Assembly (NCBI RefSeq): GCF_964340395.1
Contig: NC_135567.1
Span: 3,379,609 to 3,443,608, forward strand
DNA from: Glandiceps talaboti
Taxonomy: Eukaryota > Hemichordata > Enteropneusta > Spengelidae
Direction: 5' to 3'
DNA length: 64,000 nucleotides
The translations under genes were made by a program, and so were the position numbers. Numbering within the stretch: the stretch's first letter is position 1; each line of letters starts with the position of its first letter. This document shows, piece after piece, positions 1 through 12,800 of the stretch. Under the pieces are notes generated by a model. It saw nothing but the letters and a program-made list of their open reading frames with translations, did no database searches and was not told where the DNA came from.

Positions 1-54
1 GTGTATGTATGTGTGTGATGCAATCATTTTGCTTTGAACAACAACAGGGATTTA

Positions 55-290
55 TAGCTAAGTGAATAAACAAATGTATGCCAATTTTAATAAGTCTAGC
101 AACAAGCAAATTCCCATAGCAACATCAAAATGATCTGTATATGGTAAAGATAACAACATGGTTGGATAGGCAACTGGATAATCATTTATGAACACCTATA
201 CCTAGCATGGCTCACCATGTGGGTAAACATTATTAAAAACTGTACAGTTGTGCTGCAATGCCATTGGCGCTATTTATTTTATAATGGTTG
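55..290 (-). repeat. Dispersed repeat family A, reverse-strand fragment
   Basis: Read on the minus strand, this stretch matches the start of the family A copy at about 48,670-48,850. Shared blocks include the run around TGGCATTG(C/T)AGCA, the block CAGTTGCCTATCCAACCATG, and the GTTGCTATGGG / TTGTTGCTA words. It sits in the intron upstream of the exon at 1,068. Family membership is seen directly. What kind of mobile element it is remains open. Confidence 0.6.
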
Positions 291-1067
291 TTTGATATAA
301 GATAGGAATCACACAATTGCAATGTCACACAAGCTCATAAAATTAACACCGTTCCTCGTTTAGGACAACCCCCCCCCCCCCTCCCCCTAAACGAACATTC
401 ACAAGTGTGTCATCACACATTTATATACGATGAAAACCATGATGAAAACTGTAGCAGTCACACCACTACGATCGTGCAATGTGAAAACATGATGGTAAAC
501 ATGAAGTTCCAACCTTGTGAACCTGTTTACTGAGATGATAGTAAATCAAAATACTACTGGAAACCCAACACTGTATCTCACATTAGAAGTAATTTATCAA
601 CTTATCAACATCTCAGTAGTAAATACAGAAGCTTCTGTCATTGAAGGCATGAAAGTTTTCAAAATTTGGTTTGAAGTGCAAAAATGAAGTTCAGTGATAC
701 CAGTCACCCCCCCCCCCACCCTATATGAACGAAGTTCGCTTAGATGAGCTTGTATGACATTGAGTGATTCATCCCTTTAATAGTTAAAATACATTTTCCT
801 TGTGTTTACACTTGACTGAAATACAATTAAGTTACAATCAGTCTCACCTTTGATAAACATCTCAGAGTCTGAAGACGTGTGTTTCCTATCATAGCTATTG
901 TGTGTCAAAAAATGAAGTTTCATGGTTTGCTGCAAACTTTTGTAAATGTGTTCTTAAATTTACCTACATGTAGATTGTTTGTATTTTCTATTTAATCACA
1001 ATAAAAATTAAATTTTAATAATTATGAGAAACATGTCTTACAATGGCCTCTTTATTTTATTTTTTAG
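291..1067. other. Intron sequence, nothing recognised
   Basis: AT-rich non-coding sequence with two short C-tracts (near 369 and 707). It ends in a pyrimidine-rich stretch and AG at 1,066-1,067, the acceptor of the next exon. I see no other feature here. Confidence 0.5.
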
Positions 1068-1206
1068 ATTGAGGGGGGCAACAATGAGACAATTTGAAAC
1101 ATGCAAAGAACAAAGATCTATACAATGTGATGTGGAAGTACAAGTCAACCATTATCTTTCTGGCATGGGAAAACGTTTTGAGAGTAAAGTGCTAACAACA
1201 ACAGAG
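1068..1206 (+). CDS. Internal exon of an unrecognised plus-strand gene
   Basis: The exon is bounded by TTTTTTAG before it and GTATGT after it, both good splice sites. It begins with one base of a split codon and then gives 46 codons beginning LRGATMRQFETCKEQRSIQC and ending RFESKVLTTTE, with the codon boundary exactly at the donor (phase 0). The residue content is globular, with no signal peptide or membrane segment. I do not recognise the family. The phase-0 end matches the phase-0 start of the exon at 17,696, so the two can be spliced directly across a 16.5-kb intron. The upstream exons lie before this window. Confidence 0.5.
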
Positions 1207-1295
1207 GTATGTTTTCTTTCTTTAAATGAGCCCATATACACATGTATACAAATGTATGTAAGTACATGCCTGCATGCATGCGTGCGTATGTACCT

Positions 1296-1301
1296 ACGTA
1301 C

Positions 1302-1332
<31 letters not shown>

Positions 1333-1346
1333 CATACATACATTTT
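1296..1346. repeat. (CATA)n microsatellite
   Basis: Uninterrupted tetranucleotide CATA/TACA run just inside the intron, preceded by GTAC-rich variants. Confidence 0.9.
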
Positions 1347-1390
1347 GTACATATATGACCATTGGTGTAACAAAAGTACTTCCCATGGCC

Positions 1391-4300
1391 ACAGTACCAG
1401 ATATATATGTAAGCATTGTTGTGAAAGAGGTATTTCATACAGCCATGTACCAGCTATGTAAGCATTGCTGTAACAGGTATTTCATACAGCTATGTACCAG
1501 CTATGTAAGCATTGCTGTAACAGAGGTATTCATATAGCCATGTACCAGCTATGTTAGCATTGCTGTAATAGAGGTATTTCATACAGCCATGTACCAGCTA
1601 TGTAAGCATTGCTGTAACAGAGGTATTTCATACAGCCATGTACCAGCTATGTAAGCATTGCTGTAATAGAGGTATTTCATACAGCCATGTACCAGCTATG
1701 TAAGCATTGCTGTAACAGGTATTTCATACAGCTATGTACCAGCTATGTAAGCATTGCTGTAACAGAGGTATTCATACAGCCATGTACCAGCTATGTAAGC
1801 ATTGCTGTAACAGAGGTATTTCATACAGCCATGTACCAGCTATGTAAGCATTGCTGTAACAGAGGTATTTCATACAGCCATGTACCAGCTATGTAAGCAT
1901 TGCTGTAACAGAGGTATTTCATACAGCCATGTACCAGCTATGTAAGCATTGCTGTAACAGAGGTATTTCATACAGCCATGTACCAGCTGTGTAAGCATTG
2001 CTGTAATAGAGGTATTTCATACAGCCATGTACCATCTATGTTAGCATTGCTGTAACAGAGGTATTTCATACAGCCATGTACCAGCTATGTAAGCATTGCT
2101 GTAACAGAGGTATTTCATACAGCCATGTACCAGCTATGTAAGCATTGCTGTAATAGAGGTATTTCATACAGCCATGTACCAGCTATGTAAGAATTGCTGT
2201 AACAGAGGTATTTCATACAGCCATGTACCAGCTATGTAAGCATTGCTGTAACAGAGGTATTTCATACAGCCAAATACCAGCTATGTAAGCATTGCTGTAA
2301 CAGAGGTATTTCATACAGCCATGTACCATCTATGTTAGCATTGCTGTAACAGAGGTATTTCATACAGCCATGTACCAGCTATGTAAGTATTGCTGTAACA
2401 GAGGTATTTCATACAGCCATGTACCAGCTATGTAAGCATTGCTGTAACAGGTATTTCATACAGCCATGTATTAGCTATGTAAGCATTGCTGTAACAGAGG
2501 TATTTCATACAGCCATATACCAGCTATGTAAGCATTGCTGTAACAGAGGTATTTCATACAGCCATGTACCAGCTATGTAAGCATTGCTGTAACAGAGGTA
2601 TTTCATACAGCCATGTACCAGCTATGTAAGCATTGCTGTAACAGAGGTATTTCATACAGCCATGTACCAGCTATGTAAGCATTGCTGTAACAGAGGTATT
2701 TCATACAGCCATGTACCAGCTATGTAAGCATTGCTGTAATAGAGGTATTTCATACAGCCATGTACCATCTATGTTAGCATTGCTGTAACAGAGGTATTTC
2801 ATACAGCCATGTACCAGCTATGTAAGCATTTCTGTAACAGAGGTATTTTATACAGCTATGTACCAGCTATGTAAGCATTGCTGTAACAGGTATTTCATAC
2901 AGCCATGTACCAGCTATGTAAGCATTGCTGTAACAGAGGTATTTCATACAGCCATGTACCAGCTATGTAAGCATTGCTGTAACAGAGGTATTTTATACAG
3001 CTATGTACCAGCTATGTAAGCATTGCTGTAACAGAGGTATTTTATACAGCTATGTACCAGCTATGTAAGCATTGCTGTAATAGAGGTATTTTATACAGCT
3101 ATGTACCAGCTATGTAAGCATTGCTGTAATAGAGGTATTTCATACAGTCATAACCAGCTATGTAAGCATTGCTGTAATAGAGGTATTTCATACAGCCATG
3201 TACCAGCTATGTAAGCATTGCTGTAACAGAGGTATTTCATACAGCCATGTACCAGCTATGTAAGCATTGCTGTAATAGAGGTATTTCATACAGCCATGTA
3301 CCAGCTATGTAAGCATTGCTGTAACAGAGGTATTTCATACAGCCATGTACCAGCTATGTAAGCATTGCTGTAACAGAGGTATTTCATACAGCCATGTACC
3401 AGCTATGTAAGCATTGCTGTAACAGAGGTATTTCATACAGCCATGTACCAGCTATGTAAGCATTGCTGTAACAGAGGTATTTCATACAGCCATGTACCAG
3501 CTATGTAAGCATTGCTGTAATAGAGGTATTTCATACAGCCATGTACCAGCTATGTAAGCATTGCTGTAACAGAGGTATTTCATACAGCCATGTACCAGCT
3601 ATGTAAGCATTGCTGTAACAGAGGTATTTCATACAGCCATGTACCAGCTATGTAAGCATTGCTGTAATAGAGGTATTTCATACAGCCATGTACCAGCTAT
3701 GTAAGCATTGCTGTAATAGAGGTATTTCATACAGCCGTGTACCAGCTATGTTAGCATTGCTGTAATAGAGGTATTTCATACAGCCATGTACCAGCTATGT
3801 AAGCATTGCTGTAACAGAGGTATTTCATACAGCCATGTACCAGCTATGTAAGCATTGCTGTAACAGAGGTATTTCATACAGCCATGTACCAGCTATGTAA
3901 GCATTGCTGTAATAGAGGTATTTCATACAGCCATGTACCAGCTATGTAAGCATTGCTGTAATAGAGGTATTTCATACAGCCATGTACCAGCTATGTTAGC
4001 ATTGCTGTAACAGAGGTATTTCATACAGCCATGTACCAGCTATGTAAGTATTGCTGTAATAGAGGTATTTCATACAGCCATGTACCAGCTATGTAAGCAT
4101 TGCTGTAATAGAGGTATTTCATACAGCCATGTACCAGCTATGTAAGTATTGCTGTAATAGAGGTATTTTATACAGCTATGTACCAGCTATGTAAGCATTG
4201 CTGTAATAGAGGTATTTCATACAGTCATAACCAGCTATGTAAGTATTGCTGTAACAGAGGTATTTCATACAGCCATGTACCATCTATGTTAGCATTGCTG

Positions 4301-6239
4301 TAACAGAGGTATTTCATACAGCCATGTACCAGCTATGTAAGCATTGCTGTAATAGAGGTATTTCATACAGCCATGTACCAGCTATGTAAGTATTGCTGTA
4401 ACAGAGGTATTTCATACAGCTATGTACCAGCTATGTAAGCATTGCTGTAATAGAGGTATTTCATACAGCCATGTACCAGCTATGTAAGCATTGCTGTAAC
4501 AGAGGTATTTCATACAGCCATGTACCAGCTATGTAAGCATTGCTGTAACAAAGGTATTTTATACAGCTATGTACCAGCTATGTAAGCATTGCTGTAATAG
4601 AGGTATTTCATACAGCCATGTACCAGCTATGTTAGCATTGCTGTAACAGAGGTATTTCATACAGCCAAATACCAGCTATGTAAGCATTGCTGTAACAGAG
4701 GTATTTCATACAGCCATGTATTAGCTATGTAAGCATTGCTGTAATAGAGGTATTTCATACAGCCATGTACCAGCTATGTAAGCATTGCTGCAACAGAGGT
4801 ATTTTATACAGCTATGTACCAGCTATGTAAGCATTGCTGTAATAGAGGTATTTCATACAGCCATGTACCAGCTATGTAAGAATTGCTGTAACAGAGGTAT
4901 TTCATACAGCCATGTACCAGCTATGTAAGCATTGCTGTAACAGAGGTATTTCATACAGCCAAATACCAGCTATGTAAGCATTGCTGTAACAGAGGTATTT
5001 CATACAGCCATGTACCATCTATGTTAGCATTGCTGTAACAGAGGTATTTCATACAGCCATGTACCAGCTATGTAAGTATTGCTGTAACAGAGGTATTTCA
5101 TACAGCCATGTACCAGCTATGTAAGCATTGCTGTAACAGGTATTTCATACAGCCATGTATTAGCTATGTAAGTATTGCTGTAACAGAGGTATTTCATACA
5201 GCCAAATACCAGCTATGTAAGCATTGCTGTAACAAAGGTATTTCATACAGCCATGTACCAGCTATGTAAGCATTGCTGTAATAGAGGTATTTCATACAGC
5301 CATGTACCAGCTATGTAAGCATTGCTGTAATAGAGGTATTTCATACAGCCATGTACCAGCTATGTAAGCATTGCTGTAACAGAGGTATTTCATACAGCCA
5401 TGTACCAGCTATGTAAGCATTGCTGTAACAGAGGTATTTCATACAGCCGTGTACCAGCTATGTAAGCATTGCTGTAACAGAGGTATTTCATACAGCCAAA
5501 TACCAGCTATGTAAGCATTGCTGTAACAGAGGTATTTCATACAGCCATATACCAGCTATGTAAGCATTGCTGTAATAGAGGTATTTCATACAGCTATGTA
5601 CCAGCTATGTAAGTATTGCTGTAATAGAGGTATTTCATACAGCCATGTACCAGCTATGTAAGCATTGCTGTAATAGAGGTATTTCATACAGCCATGTACC
5701 AGCTATGTAAGTATTGCTGTAATAGAGGTATTTCATACAGCCATGTACCAGCTATGTAAGCATTGCTGTAATAGAGGTATTTCATACAGCCATGTACCAG
5801 CTATGTAAGCATTGCTGTAACAGAGGTATTTCATACAGCCATGTACCAGCTATGTAAGCATTGCTGTAATAGAGGTATTTCATACAGCCATGTACCAGCT
5901 ATGTAAGTATTGCTGTAATAGAGGTATTTCATACAGCCATGTACCAGCTATGTAAGCATTGCTGTAACAGAGGTATTTCATACAGCCATGTACCAGCTAT
6001 GTAAGTATTGCTGTAATAGAGGTATTTCATACAGCCATATACCAGCTATGTAAGTATTGCTGTAATAGAGGTATTTCATACAGCCATATACCAGCTATGT
6101 AAGTATTGCTGTAATAGAGGTATTTCATACAGCCATGTACCAGCTATGTAAGCATTGCTGTAACAGAGGTATTTCATACAGCTATGTACCAGCTATGTAA
6201 GCATTGCTGTAATAGAGGTATTTCATACAGCCATATACA
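1391..6239. repeat. 49-bp minisatellite, about 99 copies
   Basis: The unit runs from GAGGTATTTCATACAGCCAT through GTACCAGCTATGTAAGCATT to GCTGTAACA (49 bp). Frequent variants are AACAG/AATAG, AAGCATT/AAGTATT, CCAGC/CCATC with TTAGC, and a 45-bp form lacking AGAG. Copies are head-to-tail with no unique spacers, which rules out a CRISPR array. Small plus-strand ORFs here are read-through of the repeat. Confidence 0.95.
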
Positions 6240-6389
6240 AGTTGTGAACAATGCTGATCAGACATAAAGACAAGTACTGTTACAGGCTTTGATTCCACCA
6301 TTCAGTTAGCTGTTCAATGTAAATGGATTAGCACAACTGTGTACTAAGTGTACCATACATATTTTTGATACAGGGATATGTGTGAACAG

Positions 6390-6513
6390 TCTTTGTATAG
6401 ATTTGCAGATATGAACCATCCATATAATATAGTTTACAGGGATGTTTGTCAAAGCCATGGAGTAGGATCGTGGCATATTAAAACCTGTTATGAGGCTTTG
6501 AGTTATTTGTCTG
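6390..6513 (+). other. Possible exon between the two minisatellites (weak)
   Basis: The stretch between the two arrays carries a protein-like open frame (about 6,378-6,584) containing words such as NHPYNIVYRDVCQSHG and GSWHIKTCYEAL. An acceptor TGAACAG ending at 6,389 would start it in phase 0, matching the exon at 1,206. The best donor (CTG|GTACAT at 6,514) leaves phase 1, which does not fit the phase-0 exon at 17,696. A weaker in-phase donor is GGA|GTAGGA. It may be a real or skipped exon, or chance. Confidence 0.22.
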
Positions 6514-6844
6514 GTACATGTACATGGCTACTTCTCAGTCATCCTAGCACTAATGATGTCAACAGCTTAGTGCAGATTCTGTGAGGTTCTATATATGTAT
6601 ATATGACCCAATACTTGGTATGATAGGGATATCAACATTGGATTGTTTACAGTTTATAAAACTGATAAAAATCAAATTGGTAAATTGGCTGTAAAAGGGT
6701 GATGCTGTCAATTTTGCAAAGTACTTACTGTTGACATGTGGTTTCGATAACAACCAAACATCTGAAGATACGTCATGAGATAGTTATTAGCAGGGAAAAA
6801 TATTTCCCTTTTATGGCCAACCATGGATGTACATGTACATTGTA

Positions 6845-9800
6845 AATTTGTATATCACACAAGAGTATGTCTATGTAATACATCCCTTAGTATTGTTAAC
6901 AATGGATGTATATCACAAAAGAGTATGTCTATGTAATACATCCCTTAGTATTGTTAACTATGGATGTATATCACACAAGTCTATGTAATACATCCCTTAG
7001 TATTGTTAACTATGGATGTATATCACAAAAGAGTATGTCTATGTAATACATCCTTTAGTATTGTTAACTATGGATGTATATCACACAAGAGTATGTCTAT
7101 GTAATACATCCCTTAGTATTGTTAACTATGGATGTATATCACACAAGAGTATGTCTATGTAATACACCCCTTAGTATTGTTAACTATGGATGTATATCAC
7201 ACAAGAGTATGTCTATGTAATACATCCCATAGTATTGTTAACTATGGATGTATATCACACAAGAGTATGTCTATGTAATACATCCCTTAGTATTGTTAAC
7301 TATGGATGTATATCACACAAGAGTATGTCCATGTAATACATCCCTTAGTATTGTTAACTATGGATGTATATCACACAAGAGTATGTCCATGTAATACATC
7401 CCTTAGTATTGTTAACTATGGATGTATATCACACAAGAGTATGTCCATGTAATACATCCCTTAGTATTGTTAACTATGGATGTATATCACACAAGAGTAT
7501 GTCTATGTGATACACCCCTTAGTATTGTTAACTATGGATGTATATCACACAATAGTATGTCCATGTAATACATCCCTTAGTATTGTTAACTATGGATGTA
7601 TATCACACAAGAGTATGTCTATGTGATACACCCCTTAGTATTGTTAACTATGGATGTATATCACACAAGAGTATGTCTATGTAATACATCCCTTAGTATT
7701 GTTAACTATGGATGTATATCACACAAGAGTATGTCTATGCAATACATCCCTTAGTATTGTTAACTATGGATGTATATCACACAAGAGTATGTCCATGTAA
7801 TACATCCCTTAGTATTGTTAACTATGGATGTATATCACACAAGAGTATGTCCATGTAATACATCCCTTAGTATTGTTAACTATGGATGTATATCACACAA
7901 GAGTATGTCCATGTAATACATCCCTTAGTATTGTTACCTATGGATGTATATGACACAAGAGTGTGTCTATGTAATACATCCCTTAGTATTGTTAACTATG
8001 GATGTATATCACACAAGAGTATGTCTATGTAATACATCCCTTAGTATTGTTAACTATGGATGTATATCACACAAGAGTATGTCTATGTAATACATCCCTT
8101 AGTATTGTTAACTATGGATGTATATCACACAAGAGTATGTCCATGTAATACATCCCTTAGTATTGTTAACTATGGATGTATATCACACAAGTCTATGTAA
8201 TACATCCCTTAGTATTGTTAACTATGGATGTATATCACACAAGAGTATGTCTATGTAATACACCCCTTAGTATTGTTAACTATGGATGTATATCACACAA
8301 GAGTATGTCTATGTAATACATCCCATAGTATTGTTAACTATGGATGTATATCACACAAGAGCGTGTCTATGTAATACACCCCTTAGTATTGTTAACTATG
8401 GATGTATATCACACAAGAGCGTGTCTATGTAATACACCCCTTAGTATTGTTAACTATGGATGTATATCACACAATAGTATGTCTTTGTAATACACCCCTT
8501 AATATTGTTAACTATGGATGTATATCCCACAAGAGTATGTCTATGTAATACACCCCTTAGTATTGTTAACTATGGATATATATCACACAAGAGTATGTCT
8601 ATGTAATACACCCCTTAGTATTGTTAACTATGGATGTATATCACACAAGAGTATGTCTATGTAATACATCCCTTAGTATTGTTAACTATGGATGTATATC
8701 ACACAAGAGTATGTCCATGTAATACATCCCTTAGTATTGTTAACTATGGATGTATATCACACAAGAGTATGTCTATGCAATACACCCCTTAGTATTGTTA
8801 ACTATGGATGTATATCACACAAGAGTATGTCTATGTAATACATCCCTTAGTATTGTTAACTATGGATGTATATCACACAAGAGTATGTCTATGTAATACA
8901 TCCCTTAGTATTGTTAACTATGGATGTATATCACACAAGAGTATGTCTTTGTAATACATCCCTTAGTATTGTTACCTATGGATGTATATCACACAAGAGT
9001 ATGTCTATGTAATACATCCCTTAGTATTGTTAACTATGGATGTATATCACACAAGAGTATGTCTATGTAATACATCCCTTAGTATTGTTAACTATGGATG
9101 TATATCACACAAGAGTATGTCTATGTAATACACCCTTCAGTATTGTTAACTATGGATGTATATCACACAAGTCTATGTAATACATCCCTTAGTATTGTTA
9201 ACTATGGATGTATATCACACAAGAGTATGTCTATGTAATACACCCCTTAGTATTGTTAACTATGGATGTATATCACACAAGAGTATGTCTATGTAATACA
9301 TCCCATAGTATTGTTAACTATGGATGTATATCACACAAGAGCGTGTCTATGTAATACACCCCTTAATATTGTTAACTATGGATGTATATCACACAAGAGT
9401 ATGTCTATGTAATACATCCCTTAGTATTGTTAACTATGGATATATATCACACAAGAGTATGTCTATGTAATACACCCCTTAGTATTGTTAACTATGGATG
9501 TATATCACACAAGAGTATGTCTATGTAATACACCCCTTAGTATTGTTAACAATGGATGTATATCACACAAGAGTATGTCTATGTAATACATCCCATAGTA
9601 TTGTTAACTATGGATGTATATCACACAAGAGCGTGTCTATGTAATACACCCCTTAGTATTGTTAACTATGGATGTATATCACACAAGAGCGTGTCTATGT
9701 AATACACCCCTTAGTATTGTTAACTATGGATGTATATCACACAATAGTATGTCTTTGTAATACACCCCTTAATATTGTTAACTATGGATGTATATCCCAC

Positions 9801-12800
9801 AAGAGTATGTCTATGTAATACACCCCTTAGTATTGTTAACTATGGATATATATCACACAAGAGTATGTCTATGTAATACACCCCTTAGTATTGTTAACTA
9901 TGGATGTATATCACACAAGAGTATGTCTATGTAATACATCCCTTAGTATTGTTAACTATGGATGTATATCACACAAGAGTATGTCCATGTAATACATCCC
10001 TTAGTATTGTTAACTATGGATGTATATCACACAAGAGTATGTCTATGCAATACACCCCTTAGTATTGTTAACTATGGATGTATATCACACAAGAGTATGT
10101 CTATGTAATACATCCCTTAGTATTGTTAACTATGGATGTATATCACACAAGAGTATGTCTATGTAATACATCCCTTAGTATTGTTAACTATGGATGTATA
10201 TCACACAAGAGTGTGTCTATGTAATACATCCCTTAGTATTGTTAACTATGGATGTATATCACACAAGAGTATGTCTTTGTAATACATCCCTTAGTATTGT
10301 TACCTATGGATGTATATCACACAAGAGTATGTCTATGTAATACATCCCTTAGTATTGTTAACTATGGATGTATATCACACAAGAGTATGTCTATGTAATA
10401 CACCCTTCAGTATTGTTAACTATGGATGTATATCACACAAGTCTATGTAATACATCCCTTAGTATTGTTAACTATGGATGTATATCACACAAGAGTATGT
10501 CTATGTAATACACCCCTTAGTATTGTTAACTATGGATGTATATCACACAAGAGTATGTCTATGTAATACATCCCATAGTATTGTTAACTATGGATGTATA
10601 TCACACAAGAGCGTGTCTATGTAATACACCCCTTAATATTGTTAACTATGGATGTATATCACACAAGAGTATGTCTATGTAATACATCCCTTAGTATTGT
10701 TAACTATGGATATATATCACACAAGAGTATGTCTATGTAATACACCCCTTAGTATTGTTAACTATGGATGTATATCACACAAGAGTATGTCTATGTAATA
10801 CACCCCTTAGTATTGTTAACAATGGATGTATATCACACAAGAGTATGTCTATGTAATACATCCCTTAGTATTGTTAACTATGGATATATATCACACAAGA
10901 GTATGTCTATGTAATACACCCCTTAGTATTGTTAACTATGGATGTATATCACACAAGAGTATGTCTATGTAATACACCCCTTAGTATTGTTAACTATGGA
11001 TGTATATCACACAAGAGTATGTCTATGTAATACACCCTTCAGTATTGTTAACTATGGATGTATATCACACAAGTCTATGTAATACATCCCATAGTATTGT
11101 TAACTATGGATGTATATCACACAAGAGTATGTCTATGTAATACATCCCTTAGTATTGTTAACTATGGATGTATATCACAAAAGAGTATGTCTATGTAATA
11201 CATCCCTTAGTATTGTTAACTATGGATGTATATCACACAAGAGTATGTCTATGTAATACACCCCTTAGTATTGTTAACTATGGATGTATATCACACAAGA
11301 GTATGTCTATGTGATACACCCCTTAGTATTGTTAACTATGGATGTATATCACACAATAGTATGTCTTTGTAATACATCCCTTAGTATTGTTAACTATGGA
11401 TGTATATCACACAAGAGTATGTCCATGTAATACATCCCTTAGTATTGTTAACTATGGATGTATATCACACAAGAGTATGTCCATGTAATACATCCCTTAG
11501 TATTGTTAACTATGGATGTATATCACACAAGAGTATGTCCATGTAATACATCCCTTAGTATTGTTACCTATGGATGTATATGACACAAGAGTGTGTCTAT
11601 GTAATACATCCCTTAGTATTGTTAACTATGGATGTATATCACACAAGAGTATGTCTATGTAATACACCCTTCAGTATTGTTAACTATGGATGTATATCAC
11701 ACAAGTCTATGTAATACATCCCTTAGTATTGTTAACTATGGATGTATATCACACAAGAGTATGTCTATGTAATACACCCCTTAGTATTGTTAACTATGGA
11801 TGTATATCACACAAGAGTATGTCTATGTAATACATCCCATAGTATTGTTAACTATGGATGTATATCACACAAGAGCGTGTCTATGTAATACACCCCTTAA
11901 TATTGTTAACTATGGATGTATATCACACAAGAGTATGTCTATGTAATACATCCCTTAGTATTGTTAACTATGGATATATATCACACAAGAGTATGTCTAT
12001 GTAATACACCCCTTAGTATTGTTAACTATGGATGTATATCACACAAGAGTATGTCTATGTAATACATCCCTTAGTATTGTTAACTATGGATGTATATCAC
12101 ACAAGAGTATGTCTATGTAATACATCCCATAGTATTGTTAACTATGGATGTATATCACACAAGAGTATGTCTATGTAATACATCCCTTAGTATTGTTAAC
12201 TATGGATGTATATCACACAAGAGTATGTCTATGTAATACACCCCTTAGTATTGTTAACTATGGATGTATATCACACAAGAGTATGTCTATGTAATACACC
12301 CTTCAGTATTGTTAACTATGGATGTATATCACACTAGAGTATGTCTATGTAATACATCCCTTAGTATTGTTAACTATGGATGTATATCACACAAGAGTAT
12401 GTCTATGTAATACACCCTTCAGTATTGTTAACTATGGATGTATATCACACTAGAGTATGTCTATGTAATGCATCCCTTAGTATTGTTAACTATGGATGTA
12501 TATCACACAAGAGTATGTCTATGTATTACACCCCTTAGTATTGTTAACTATGGATGTATATCACACAAGAGTATGTCTATGTAATACACCCTTCAGTATT
12601 GTTAACTATGGATGTATATCACACAAGTCTATGTAATACATCCCTTAGTATTGTTAACTATGGATGTATATCACACAAGAGTATGTCTATGTAATACACC
12701 CCTTAGTATTGTTAACTATGGATGTATATCACACAAGAGTATGTCTATGTAATACACCCCTTAATATTGTTAACTATGGATGTATATCACACAAGAGTAT

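Noticed and set aside
1391-6239. CRISPR-like array of regular direct repeats
   Set aside because: Repeats are contiguous with no unique spacers, no cas genes, and the setting is an animal genome. It is a minisatellite.
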